Part shown: positions 20,234-28,666 of the stretch, piece by piece
Position numbering within the stretch: position 1 is the first letter of the stretch
Layout: every line of letters starts with the position of its first letter
Assembly (NCBI GenBank): GCA_937901145.1
Contig: CALCHE010000148.1
Span: 1 to 29,201 of the forward strand
Length of the DNA: 29,201 bases
DNA from: an uncultured Clostridia bacterium
GTDB taxonomy: Bacteria > Bacillota > Clostridia > Oscillospirales > Acutalibacteraceae
Reading direction: 5' to 3'
Program-made: the position numbers and the translations under genes
Notes under the pieces: model-generated
Seen by the model: the letters and a program-made list of their open reading frames with translations, nothing else
Told to the model about the DNA's origin: nothing
Database searches by the model: none

Positions 20234-21997
20234 TTAGTCCTCCTTTTCTTCACCGCCGAGTTCTTCAGTAAGAAGAGCGATGATATTATCAAATTCTTCC
20301 TGAATTTCTTCCTCTTTTACATATTTAAAGCGGCCGATTTTTTCACGGACCTTAAGAGAAGAAACGAAGAGTATATCTGCACCATTTTCAAGTGCCTGAA
20401 AAGCTTTTTCATAATATTCGCACACCAGCTTCATCATAAGATACTGCTTATGTGACGAGGTATAGGTGTCTACCTCGTGGAAGGCTGCCTGATGAAGAAA
20501 GTCCTCTCTTACCGAGCGTGCAGCTTCGATTTTAAGTCTGTCCACGGGAGAAAGTGCATCGATACCGACGAGCTTTACCATTTCCTCGAGCTCACTTTCT
20601 TCAGAAAGAAGCTTCATAATAGTTTCGCGAAGACTGTTCCACTCCTCGGAAACATTACCGCTGAACCACTCAGCGAGAGCATTGGTGTAAAGGGAATAGC
20701 TTGTCAGCCAGTTAATAGCAGGGAAATGTCTCTTATAAGCCAGAGCAGAATCAAGTCCCCAGAAAACCTTTACTATTCGTAAGGTAGCCTGGCTTACGGG
20801 CTCAGAAATGTCACCGCCTGCAGGTGAAACAGCACCGATAACTGAGAGAGTTCCCTCACGGGGTGTTTTGCCTACTGATTCTACCCTACCCGCTCTTTCA
20901 TAAAACTGAGCGAGTCTGCTTCCGAGATAAGCTGGATAGCCCTCTTCACCGGGCATTTCCTCGAGTCTGCCTGACATTTCTCTGAGTGCCTCTGCCCAGC
21001 GTGAGGTAGAGTCAGCCATAAGAGCCACATTGTAACCCATATCACGGAAATACTCCGCAATAGTGATACCGGTGTAAATAGATGCTTCACGCGCGGCAAC
21101 AGGCATATCTGAGGTGTTAGCTATGAGCACCGTTCTTTCCATGAGGGATTTACCTGTACGCGGGTCGATAAGCTCAGGAAATTCATTCAAAACATCGGTC
21201 ATTTCATTTCCGCGTTCACCGCATCCGATGTATACGACTATATCAGCATCTGCCCATTTGGCTATCTGATGCTGTGTAACGGTTTTACCGCTTCCGAAGG
21301 GCCCGGGAATAGCGGCTACACCGCCTTTAGCGATGGGGAAAAGAGAGTCGATTACTCTCTGACCTGTGATAAGAGGCTCTCCGGGTGAGAGCTTTTTAGA
21401 GTAGGGTCTGCCCTTTCTTACGGGCCATTTATGCATAATACCGATGCCGTGCTCCTGTCCCTTTTCATCGAGAACGATAGCTACTACATCGTCAACAGTA
21501 CAGGTTCCGCCTGTAATTTCCTTAATTATACCGCCCTTATCGGGAGGAAGCATAATCTTATGGCATACCACATCAGTTTCCTGTACCGTACCGATAATAT
21601 CGCCGCCGTAAACTCTTTCGCCTACTTCTACCGTAGGCTCAAATACCCACTGCTTTTCTCTGTCGAGAGAAGGCACCTGAATACCGCGGGGCAGATTTGT
21701 ACCGCATACCTTTACTATTTCCTTTAAAGGTCTCTGAATACCGTCAAAGATGCTTCCGATGAGACCGGGACCGAGCTCAACACTGAGAGGCTCACCTGTA
21801 GAAACTACCTTTTCGCCCTGTCTGAGACCTGATGTTTCCTCATAAACCTGTATGGAGGCGTCATCACCGTGCATTTCGATGACTTCACCGATAAGGTTAA
21901 GGTCACTTACCTTAACCACGTCAAACATATTTGTATCCTTCATTCCGCTCGCAACCACGAGAGGACCTGAAATTTTAGTAATAGTTCCGTAGTTCAT
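20234..21997 (-). CDS. V-type ATPase subunit A (catalytic)
   Basis: This 587-residue catalytic subunit binds and hydrolyses ATP at the A/B interfaces. The P-loop GPFGSGKT is at 232-239, the catalytic Glu region GCGERGNEM follows, and a non-homologous insert of the V-type A subunit lies near 115-195. Length and motifs are normal, so the enzyme should be active. It is preceded by subunit F (11 bp gap) with AGGTG upstream of the ATG. Confidence 0.98.
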   Translation of the reverse strand: MNYGTITKISGPLVVASGMKDTNMFDVVKVSDLNLIGEVIEMHGDDASIQVYEETSGLRQGEKVVSTGEPLSVELGPGLIGSIFDGIQRPLKEIVKVCGTNLPRGIQVPSLDREKQWVFEPTVEVGERVYGGDIIGTVQETDVVCHKIMLPPDKGGIIKEITGGTCTVDDVVAIVLDEKGQEHGIGIMHKWPVRKGRPYSKKLSPGEPLITGQRVIDSLFPIAKGGVAAIPGPFGSGKTVTQHQIAKWADADIVVYIGCGERGNEMTDVLNEFPELIDPRTGKSLMERTVLIANTSDMPVAAREASIYTGITIAEYFRDMGYNVALMADSTSRWAEALREMSGRLEEMPGEEGYPAYLGSRLAQFYERAGRVESVGKTPREGTLSVIGAVSPAGGDISEPVSQATLRIVKVFWGLDSALAYKRHFPAINWLTSYSLYTNALAEWFSGNVSEEWNSLRETIMKLLSEESELEEMVKLVGIDALSPVDRLKIEAARSVREDFLHQAAFHEVDTYTSSHKQYLMMKLVCEYYEKAFQALENGADILFVSSLKVREKIGRFKYVKEEEIQEEFDNIIALLTEELGGEEKED

Positions 21998-22008
21998 TTT
22001 TTCACCTG

Positions 22009-22320
22009 TTAATCGAGTATTAATGAGCCTACTGCTCTTTCGACAGCCTTTCCGATATTTTCCATACCCTTTCCTGTATTGCCCTTTACACCGGGAATGA
22101 GTATTACTGCAGGAGTTACCTCATTTTCTAAAAGTGAGATTTCGTCCTTCAGCTTTTCGGCAAAATATTCCGTAATATATATAACTGCATAATTTTCACT
22201 GACGAGACGGCTGAACTGTGCCTTTGCCTGTGCATCATAATAAGCTACTGCTGTTTCCACTCCGAGACAGGCAAAGCCGCATATGCTTTCTCTGTCACCG
22301 AGAACTGCCATTTTATACAT
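22009..22320 (-). CDS. V-type ATPase subunit F
   Basis: This 103-residue central-stalk subunit binds subunit D and tunes activity. It has an alternating alpha/beta (Rossmann-like) fold: MAVLGDRESICGF, YAVIYITEYFAEKL and VILIPG are the typical strands. The start overlaps the end of subunit C by 8 bp. Confidence 0.94.
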   Translation of the reverse strand: MYKMAVLGDRESICGFACLGVETAVAYYDAQAKAQFSRLVSENYAVIYITEYFAEKLKDEISLLENEVTPAVILIPGVKGNTGKGMENIGKAVERAVGSLILD

Positions 22321-23278
22321 AATTAAGCCTTACCCTTTCTTTTATTTCTTCGGCGGATAAGCCCGACTGCAGAGCCGTAAGGATTATACCGACACTTTTG
22401 ATTTCATTCTGCTTACCGTAATAAAAGGCACAGACCGGATCGAACCCGAAGGCGGTATACTTAGCCTTGCCGACAGATTCAATTACTCTGTCATCGCACC
22501 ATTTTTCGTAAAGCGCCGTGCTTTCTCTGTAAAGAGATACACCCTCTGCATAAACGGTAGATAAAAGATAATCATAAAGCTCCTCTTTTTCCCCTAATGC
22601 AAAATTAATGAGGGTCTTTCTGTCGAGCTTAAAGCAGTTACCTACTGCCTCCTCGGCAAAGTCACGGCTTTTACCCAGAGAATTTATTCTGAGTGCGATT
22701 TTTATGTTAGCCGTATCGCAGAGTAAGCCGCATATTTCATTGGCAAGATCTGACTTTTTTTCTGATGCATATTCACAAAGGCAATCAATGGCACCTCTGT
22801 CGATTATGATTTCCGCACTCTGTCCGTTTTCCGTAAGCACAGCCATATTGTATGCATTCTCGGCGACATCAGCACCTCTGAGCTTAAGAGAAGAAAACTC
22901 GCGAAGCTTTATTTTCTCAGTGAGCTCATTCAAATCCAAAGAGGACGGGTAAAGATAGTAATTATAGGGATCTGCACCTGAGAAAGAGCATTTTACCGCT
23001 GTTTTAATATTAAAAAAATCATTAAGCACACAGAAAATACCGAGTTCATTTTTATCGGGCACACATTCAGTCATCAGAGTCCACAGCTCCTTATTTTTCA
23101 GAGCGATTATCTCTCTGACTGTCCCCTTCTCATTTATCCAACCCTCATCCTGCAGAGCAGAAAGAGCCGAATCCGCATTTTCGCTTTCGCAGAGCCTCAT
23201 CATAAAGCCTTGGTCAAGCATATAGGATTCATTGGCACGCAATCTTGCCACACAGTAAGCATAATCGAATTTTTTCAT
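22313..23278 (-). CDS. V-type ATPase subunit C
   Basis: This 321-residue V-type C (AtpC/AC39 d-like) subunit is the socket that joins the central stalk to the membrane rotor. The N-terminal YAYCVARLRANESYML and the repeated three-domain helical pattern fit; the C-terminal FGFDPVCAFYYGKQNEIKSVGIIL, cited as YYGKQNEIKSVGIIL at about 294-308, is the strongest family mark. ATG 23278 is used because AAGGTGAC lies 6 bases upstream; the longer frame overlaps subunit E. Confidence 0.93.
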   Translation of the reverse strand: MKKFDYAYCVARLRANESYMLDQGFMMRLCESENADSALSALQDEGWINEKGTVREIIALKNKELWTLMTECVPDKNELGIFCVLNDFFNIKTAVKCSFSGADPYNYYLYPSSLDLNELTEKIKLREFSSLKLRGADVAENAYNMAVLTENGQSAEIIIDRGAIDCLCEYASEKKSDLANEICGLLCDTANIKIALRINSLGKSRDFAEEAVGNCFKLDRKTLINFALGEKEELYDYLLSTVYAEGVSLYRESTALYEKWCDDRVIESVGKAKYTAFGFDPVCAFYYGKQNEIKSVGIILTALQSGLSAEEIKERVRLNYV

Positions 23279-23288
23279 ATCTGTCACC

Positions 23289-23879
23289 TTAATCGAAAAG
23301 CTCTTTGCTGAGCATATCCTTGAGTGCATCCATATTTTCATCGAAGACAGCCTTTAAGGTACAGTTGACAGTTATGTCACCGTAATCGAGAATAAAGCCG
23401 TTTTCTATATCAACTGCCTTTTCCGCTAAAGTAATCGCGGATGACTCGCACACAGCTTCATTAAGTCTGATGCTGAAGTCCTCGGGAAGACGCGAAAGGT
23501 CAAAGCCGTTCATGTACATAGTACATTCGCCCGGCTGTATGTTCTTTTTGCAAAGAGAGAAAATCATATCGAAGTATTCTTCGTCACTGAATTTGTCGAT
23601 GCTCAGATAAGCGGCAGAAATTATGTCGTTGAGAATGGCGTTTCTTATTTCGAGATAACGGTTACGGGTAATGGATTCAGCAGTGCTTTTGGAAACTGCA
23701 TTCTTTTTATCAGCCTCACTCTGTGCCGCATCGGTTATTTCACCGGCGCGACGGTTACCCTCTTCTCTCGCCTGAGCTATCATCTTTTTCACTTTAAGAT
23801 TAGCTTCAGCGATAATTCTGTCACAGTTTTCACGGGACTGTTCTTCGATTTTCTCTCTGATTTTATCAAGACCTGTCAT
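23289..23879 (-). CDS. V-type ATPase subunit E
   Basis: This 196-residue peripheral-stalk subunit has an N-terminal coiled coil (1-75, very rich in Glu, Lys, Ala) that pairs with subunit H, and a C-terminal globular part that caps A3B3. Strands near 140-175 (VDIENGFILDYGDITVNCTL) match the family. GGGGAC lies before the ATG. Confidence 0.92.
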   Translation of the reverse strand: MTGLDKIREKIEEQSRENCDRIIAEANLKVKKMIAQAREEGNRRAGEITDAAQSEADKKNAVSKSTAESITRNRYLEIRNAILNDIISAAYLSIDKFSDEEYFDMIFSLCKKNIQPGECTMYMNGFDLSRLPEDFSIRLNEAVCESSAITLAEKAVDIENGFILDYGDITVNCTLKAVFDENMDALKDMLSKELFD

Positions 23880-23898
23880 ATATAATGTCCCCTTAAAA

Positions 23899-24375
23899 TC
23901 AGACTGAAATTCTGAAAACAGCGATAAAGGAAATAAGAAGTGCTAAAACTGCGTATGTCTCAACCATAGCAGAAAGAATCATAGCCTTTGAGGTCTCTGT
24001 AGACTGCTTAGCTATCATTGACACACCTGAAGCAGCTACTCTGCCCTGATAAACAGCTGAGAAATAGCCGGCAATAGCGATAGGAAGACAGGCAGCGAAG
24101 AAATAAAGTCCCTGTGTCCATGTAAGAGCCACGGGAGAACCGCTGAGAAGACCTGTTTTGATAAAAACTAAAAGTGCCACAAGGAAACCGTAAAGTCCCT
24201 GTGTACCGGGAAGAATCTGAAGAATAAGCACCTTACCGAAGGATGCGGGCTTTTCTGTAAGCAGTCCTGCACCTGCTTCACCTACCAGACCTACACCTCT
24301 CGCAGAGCCTATACCTGCAAAACCTGCAGCAAAAGCTGCGCCTAAAACTGCAAGAACCATACCAAGATTTTCCAT
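23899..24375 (-). CDS. V-type ATPase subunit K (rotor proteolipid), Na+-type site
   Basis: This 158-residue rotor subunit of four membrane helices forms the ion-carrying ring. The ion site residues match Enterococcus hirae NtpK, a Na+ pump: Leu55, Thr58 and Gln59 in LPGTQ, Gln110 (VYQGRVAASG) and the essential Glu139 (MVETYA). Na+ transport is therefore predicted. ATG 24375 is used, with AAGGAGG upstream; the frame beyond it belongs to subunit I. Confidence 0.96.
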   Translation of the reverse strand: MENLGMVLAVLGAAFAAGFAGIGSARGVGLVGEAGAGLLTEKPASFGKVLILQILPGTQGLYGFLVALLVFIKTGLLSGSPVALTWTQGLYFFAACLPIAIAGYFSAVYQGRVAASGVSMIAKQSTETSKAMILSAMVETYAVLALLISFIAVFRISV

Positions 24376-24376
24376 A

Positions 24377-26353
24377 TTAATTATCCTCCTTGATTGTAAA
24401 GAATTTAGAATTGATTTTAAAAGGCGTAAATGCTCTTCCCTGACCCTCGTAGAATTTGGAGAAGAACTCCACGTACTGAAGACGGTTGGTATGAACATAA
24501 GTGCCTATTAAATTAATTGCGATATTTACTGTGTGTCCGAAGATGACAACTATAACAAACAGAATAACATTTCCGAACATAGCACCTAAAAGGTTTACTA
24601 CATTGGCGATTACACCTGTAACCAGACCTAAAGCTAAAAGCCTCGAATAAGAAAGAAGGTCACCTAAAGCACCCGAAGCGGCATTATAAAGAGCGAAAAG
24701 ACCGCCACCGAGCTTGCCGATGATATTTTTACTGCTTCTGCCTGCGGTAATCACTATGAGAAGTGCACCGATACCCAGAAGCGGCAGACCCAGAGCCTTT
24801 ATCTTCTCATCGATGGTAAACAGGAAGCCTCCGCCGAAAATGGCAAAGCCCACCAGGAAAATGCACATAGGAATTACATCAAACAGAGCAGAGGTTATGT
24901 TTCTTTCCCTGATAAGAATATAAAACCGTAAGAAATAACCCGCTAAAAGATGTATAACACCGAAAATGAAGCAGTACATCAGAAGCTCCATACTGTTATT
25001 CATCGGCTCGAGCCATATAGCAAGACTCGGAGCTTTTTCGAAGCCGAGAAATGCCGTACATACCGTCGGTATCAGATCACCGAACCATCCACCGAAAAGA
25101 GCCCCCCATATCACGGTAGAAATACCGCAGTACAGAACCGCATCAGCTGTCTTTTTCATATTACCTCTGACCTTCAGCTTCTTTTTAGCTATCAGAGAGA
25201 AAATAACCATCAGCAATCCATAGCCTGCATCGGAAAGCATAAGTCCGAAGAATGCATAATAGAAAAATGACATTATGGAATTTGGGTCAATATCCTTATT
25301 TGACGGTGATGAATACATATCGGTAATCGATTCCACACCTGCCGCGAAGCTTTTATTCTCGATAAGAACGGGAACGTCCTCATTCTCGTAATCAGGCTCA
25401 GAAAGCTCCATCTGTGCAGTGAACTGCCTTTCGATCTCGAATTTGATTTCTTCGGCATTTCTTTCGGGAATGTAGCCCTTTATGAAAAACACGCTTTCCG
25501 TAGCGGCGGCATTTTCCACGGCAAAATACTTATCCGCCTGAGCTGTAAGATAGTCACTGAAAAATCTGATGTCGTTATATTTATCACCAAATTCCTTCAG
25601 CTTTTCTGTAACTGAGGAGATTTCATCCTTTATTAAGGATATTTCCTCTTTTAAATCTTCTATTGCTTTGACAGGGAGCTTCGGGGCTATCTTGTCCGGA
25701 ACACAGAAGCCGTGATTTTTCAGAATTTCAGAAAGCCTTTCGCCGCTGGACCGATGACACATAATAACGGCACAGGTCAGCATTTTCTGTTTGGAAATTA
25801 TCTCTATTTCCACGTCCTCGGGGTGATCCTCCTGAAGATTTATCAGAGAAAGAATTTCCTCTTCCGTAAGCTCCTGAGGAAAAGAACCGATGAAAATGCT
25901 CGTGGTAAGAGTTCTTTTCGATGCCATGGGAATATCAAGAGATGTCCACGGACCGTAGTAATCAATAAGCGACTCTTTTTCAGCTACCTGAGCACTCAGC
26001 TCTGCGAGCTTATTTTCCAGCGAGACAATCTCGTTACATACATCCATAAGCTCATCACTGCGGTCAGATATAAGTCTGTAGTCACTGTAGTCGATTTCCT
26101 TAATGTCGCTGAAGGATTCTACAAAAGACTTTTTCAGCTCACAGTACTTTTCCAGTATACTGTAGGCCTCTTCTGCCCTTTTATGCTTTTTCAGGAACTG
26201 ATTTACGATGTAATCCGTCTCATATTTTGTCAGATTTTCATTATCTGCATTTTCCAGCTCTGTTACACCGCTTTTCTGCAGGAACTCGACGAGCTTTCTG
26301 CTTTCATCCAGCAGAGAAACAAGTTCGAAATGAACGAGCTTTATTTTTGCCAA
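24377..26353 (-). CDS. V-type ATPase subunit I (membrane stator)
   Basis: This 658-residue stator subunit holds the half-channels and passes ions to the K ring. It has a cytoplasmic N-terminal half (1-345, long coiled coils) and seven or so membrane helices in the C-terminal half. SYSRLLALGLVTGVIANVVN, with the key Arg of the a-type subunits, lies near 563-582 and is followed by GHTVNIAINLIGTYVHTNRLQYVEFFSKFYEG, cited as HTNRLQYVEFF. The start codon is TTG 26353, preceded by GGGGGAGGTG, a very strong ribosome site. Confidence 0.96.
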   Translation of the reverse strand: MAKIKLVHFELVSLLDESRKLVEFLQKSGVTELENADNENLTKYETDYIVNQFLKKHKRAEEAYSILEKYCELKKSFVESFSDIKEIDYSDYRLISDRSDELMDVCNEIVSLENKLAELSAQVAEKESLIDYYGPWTSLDIPMASKRTLTTSIFIGSFPQELTEEEILSLINLQEDHPEDVEIEIISKQKMLTCAVIMCHRSSGERLSEILKNHGFCVPDKIAPKLPVKAIEDLKEEISLIKDEISSVTEKLKEFGDKYNDIRFFSDYLTAQADKYFAVENAAATESVFFIKGYIPERNAEEIKFEIERQFTAQMELSEPDYENEDVPVLIENKSFAAGVESITDMYSSPSNKDIDPNSIMSFFYYAFFGLMLSDAGYGLLMVIFSLIAKKKLKVRGNMKKTADAVLYCGISTVIWGALFGGWFGDLIPTVCTAFLGFEKAPSLAIWLEPMNNSMELLMYCFIFGVIHLLAGYFLRFYILIRERNITSALFDVIPMCIFLVGFAIFGGGFLFTIDEKIKALGLPLLGIGALLIVITAGRSSKNIIGKLGGGLFALYNAASGALGDLLSYSRLLALGLVTGVIANVVNLLGAMFGNVILFVIVVIFGHTVNIAINLIGTYVHTNRLQYVEFFSKFYEGQGRAFTPFKINSKFFTIKEDN

Positions 26354-26390
26354 AACAACACCTCCCCCGTTTTAAGATTGGTTTATAAAT

Positions 26391-26702
26391 TCAGTTCAGT
26401 AATTCATCGAAAATCATTTTTATAGCTTTTTCGTAGAGCTTTTCAGTATCAGCTATTGATTTTCTTTCACGCAGTTCAGCGAGCTTTTCAGCCTGCTTTA
26501 CCACACCTGCAGAGGAAAACTCAGCATCACTGAGGATAATATTTGCTTCCTTTTCTGCCTGTTCAACTGCAGTTCTGACAATAATGTCGGCCTGTATTTT
26601 AGCGTCACTGATCATTTTATCAGCTGCCTTCTGTGCTTTGGCCTCCATTTCCCTGCCTGCATTTTCAGCGGCAAGAACAGCTTTAATCATATCAGCAGCC
26701 AT
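26391..26702 (-). CDS. V-type ATPase subunit H/G (peripheral stalk)
   Basis: This 103-residue all-helical subunit is rich in Ala, Glu and Lys (residues 8-90 in one coiled coil) and pairs with subunit E. Its start overlaps the end of the kinase-like gene by 11 bp, so it is translated together with that gene. Confidence 0.85.
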   Translation of the reverse strand: MAADMIKAVLAAENAGREMEAKAQKAADKMISDAKIQADIIVRTAVEQAEKEANIILSDAEFSSAGVVKQAEKLAELRERKSIADTEKLYEKAIKMIFDELLN

Positions 26703-28053
26703 TTAAGAGAGCACCTCCGTAATTTTCAGCGAATATAAAGATATTATTTATCATAAGCGTAGTGCTTTCAGCACCCGAATCACTTATTTTCATAATAACG
26801 GAAACAATAAGGAGCATTATCAGCACCAGAGCAATCGCTGCAATAATTATCATCTTTTTAATGGCGTCTGTGTCGCCTGTTTTCTTCTTTTTTATTTCAG
26901 GAAGCTGTGCATATCTGACTGCCTTCTTTTTCTTCTGAGGAATATCACTTTTATATATAGGAGAAATTTCGGGAATGGTAATTTCCTCCTTAAGAGAAAG
27001 GACAGGTGTTACCTCCTCTTTGATTTCCTCTACAGTTTCCACCTCGGGAATTATGATTTCCTCCGTAGTTTCGTCCTCATCAATTTCAGCTACCGAATAA
27101 ACCTCATCGTAAACAGCTTCCTCAAAGGGCTTATTAGCCAAAGCATTCTTAAGATCGGAAAGCATCTGATTGGGAGTGAAATATCTTTCGTTGATATTAA
27201 AAGAACATGCCTTACGGATAATCTTCCACAGCTCATCGCCTGCTAAAGCAGGACGGGGAATTTCATTTCCGCTCACACGCATCTGAGTAGCTACATTATA
27301 TGAGTTTATGGTAACATTCTGCGGATAGGGCTCCATAAAGGGCAGACGGTTACGGTTAGTGAGCATATAAAGAACCAGTCCGAGAGAATAGGTATCCACC
27401 GTACAGTTCACATTGCCTGTCTTTATAAACTCAGGAGCCATAAAGTACTGTGTTCTCTTATAAGCGATGGATGTTTTAGCCGGTTCAAGACAGCTGAAGG
27501 TGCCGAAATCGCCTAATTTACATCCCCCTGAGCGATCAAATAGAATATTTTCCGGCTTCAGATTAGGATAAATATAACCGAAGGAACGGCATTTGATGAG
27601 AGAGTTACAGATATTTATACCAAGTCTCAGTGTTTCCTCCTGGGTAAAAGATAAATCCTTAAGAACATCCGTAAGTGAACGACATTCCTCGAGCCTTATC
27701 AAGATAAGCTTACCCTTTCCGTCACTTGCTTTTCGAAGCTCCATATCCTCGTATCTGACGAAATATTTTCCGTCGTCAGCTTTTCTGACGGATTTGATAT
27801 TCTTTTTTATGTTTCTGATTATTTTTTCATAATCGTCATCGTCTTCCTCGACATAAACCTCTTCATTTTCATTAAGGTCAAAGGTTTTCCTCTCATTACG
27901 GTTTTCACCGAGTCTGATTATTTTAAGAACAGAATTTTCTTTTTTTCCGTCATATTTTTCACGGTAGATACTGAAAACCTTACCGTCTGTGCCTGTACCT
28001 ATCTGCTTATCAGTGTACCATTCACCGAAAACAGGATTCAATGAATTTGACAT
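26692..28053 (-). CDS. Membrane-anchored Ser/Thr kinase-like protein, predicted pseudokinase
   Basis: This 453-residue protein has an N-terminal kinase fold (about 10-305), an acidic Pro/Glu-rich linker (315-370), a Lys-rich stretch (374-392) and one membrane helix near the C-terminus (400-421). The Gly-loop GTGTDG (19-24), Lys44, Lys166, Asn169, DFG (182-184) and APE (206-208) are present. The HRD motif reads YPN (162-164), so the catalytic Asp is Asn. ATP binding may remain while phosphotransfer is doubtful. It is the first gene of the V-ATPase run, overlapping subunit H by 11 bp. AAGGAGA precedes the start. It is a plausible regulator or scaffold for the ATPase. An acidic insertion between the Gly-loop Lys and the next strand (60-80) is unusual. 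Confidence 0.82.
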   Translation of the reverse strand: MSNSLNPVFGEWYTDKQIGTGTDGKVFSIYREKYDGKKENSVLKIIRLGENRNERKTFDLNENEEVYVEEDDDDYEKIIRNIKKNIKSVRKADDGKYFVRYEDMELRKASDGKGKLILIRLEECRSLTDVLKDLSFTQEETLRLGINICNSLIKCRSFGYIYPNLKPENILFDRSGGCKLGDFGTFSCLEPAKTSIAYKRTQYFMAPEFIKTGNVNCTVDTYSLGLVLYMLTNRNRLPFMEPYPQNVTINSYNVATQMRVSGNEIPRPALAGDELWKIIRKACSFNINERYFTPNQMLSDLKNALANKPFEEAVYDEVYSVAEIDEDETTEEIIIPEVETVEEIKEEVTPVLSLKEEITIPEISPIYKSDIPQKKKKAVRYAQLPEIKKKKTGDTDAIKKMIIIAAIALVLIMLLIVSVIMKISDSGAESTTLMINNIFIFAENYGGALLNGC

Positions 28054-28129
28054 AATAATTCTCCTTTATATATTAAACTTCCCTGATATATTTAAAATAA
28101 GATAAAATTAGCTATAGTATATCTTTTAC

Positions 28130-28159
28130 ATTATAACACAAAGTACATTCAAATGCCAA
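28130..28159 (-). promoter_or_regulatory. Promoter of the kinase-like/V-ATPase operon
   Basis: On the minus strand, TTGGCA (28159-28154) and TATAAT (28135-28130) are 18 bp apart. The predicted start near 28123 gives a leader of about 70 nt, rich in A and T. Confidence 0.65.
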
Positions 28160-28212
28160 CAGTTTTTCGTTATATTTTAAAGAAAATTATCAATAAATCA
28201 GGACTCATAAGG

Positions 28213-28241
28213 TTGACAAGAGTGAATTTATTTGTTAATAT
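28213..28241 (+). promoter_or_regulatory. Promoter of tRNA-Ser
   Basis: TTGACA (28213-28218) and TAATAT (28236-28241) have a 17-bp spacer, 25 bp before the tRNA. Confidence 0.82.
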
Positions 28242-28265
28242 GTTGTAGTTATAAATTAAATATAC

Positions 28266-28354
28266 GGAGACGTATCGAAGTGGTCATAACGGGGCGCACT
28301 CGAAATGCGTTAGCCTTAACGGGCTCGTGGGTTCGAATCCCACCGTCTCCGCCA
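28266..28354 (+). tRNA. tRNA-Ser (anticodon CGA), CCA encoded
   Basis: Acceptor GGAGACG pairs with CGTCTCC, the anticodon stem is GCGCA/TGCGT with loop CTCGAAA (anticodon CGA, reads UCG), a long variable arm is present as in Ser tRNAs, the T-arm is GTGGG-TTCGAAT-CCCAC, discriminator G, and CCA is encoded. Confidence 0.95.
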
Positions 28355-28360
28355 GGAAGA

Positions 28361-28391
28361 GCATTTGCTGTATTTCAGCAGATGCTTTTTT
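28361..28391 (+). terminator. Terminator of tRNA-Ser
   Basis: A 10-bp stem (28361-28370 with 28376-28385, one wobble), loop TATTT, then six T. Confidence 0.85.
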
Positions 28392-28523
28392 ATTTCCATA
28401 GTTTAAAAAGGGATTCGTAGTAGGAGCGGTAGTGAATGACAGTCTGGTGGACTGTCAGAGCCGCGAATGACCGAAGCGCGCAGTTCGCGCAAGAGTCGAA
28501 TCCCACCGTCTCCGCCAGAAAGA

Positions 28524-28553
28524 GCATCAGTTTCAGCTTAACTGGTGCTTTTT
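28524..28553 (+). terminator. Second terminator hairpin in the repeat
   Basis: GCATCAGTT pairs with AACTGGTGC (one G-U), followed by five T. It is the counterpart of 28361-28391 but with a changed stem sequence and kept pairing. Confidence 0.7.
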
Positions 28554-28621
28554 ATATTATTAAAGGTGAGATTCGTAGTAGGAGCGGTGGAGACTACTGT
28601 AAGCTGAGTTTTCTGAACATA

Positions 28622-28649
28622 AAATAACCGCCGAGGATTTCTCCCCGGC
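28622..28649 (-). terminator. Terminator of fibronectin-repeat gene
   Basis: On the minus strand, GCCGGGGA-GAAA-TCCTCGGC forms an 8-bp stem with a GAAA tetraloop, then GGTTATTTT. It lies 18 bp after the stop. Confidence 0.75.
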
Positions 28650-28666
28650 AGTAGTATTATAAATGA

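Larger units (their letters stand above)
28333..28588 (+). repeat. Tandem partial duplication of tRNA-Ser 3' end with hairpins
   Basis: The 23 bases that start TCGAATCCC and run through CCGCCAG at the tRNA-Ser 3' end (28333-28355) recur at 28496-28518. Each copy is followed by AAGAGCAT, a terminator hairpin and then the 18-base block ATTCGTAGTAGGAGCGGT (28413-28430 and 28571-28588). Between the two lie perfect hairpins TGACAGTC/GACTGTCA (28437-28457) and GCGCG/CGCGC (28476-28490). The second copy lacks a partner for its T-stem, so it is not a tRNA. It looks like a scar of an inserted element or a repeat that copies tRNA ends. Confidence 0.8.

Noticed and set aside
25712..26425. 237-residue plus-strand open frame
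   Set aside because: It lies opposite subunit I, with Phe- and Cys-rich composition typical of antisense frames and no ribosome site.
28437..28517. Second tRNA gene after tRNA-Ser
   Set aside because: Only the 3' end is copied; there is no acceptor 5' strand, D-arm or anticodon arm, and the T-stem cannot pair.
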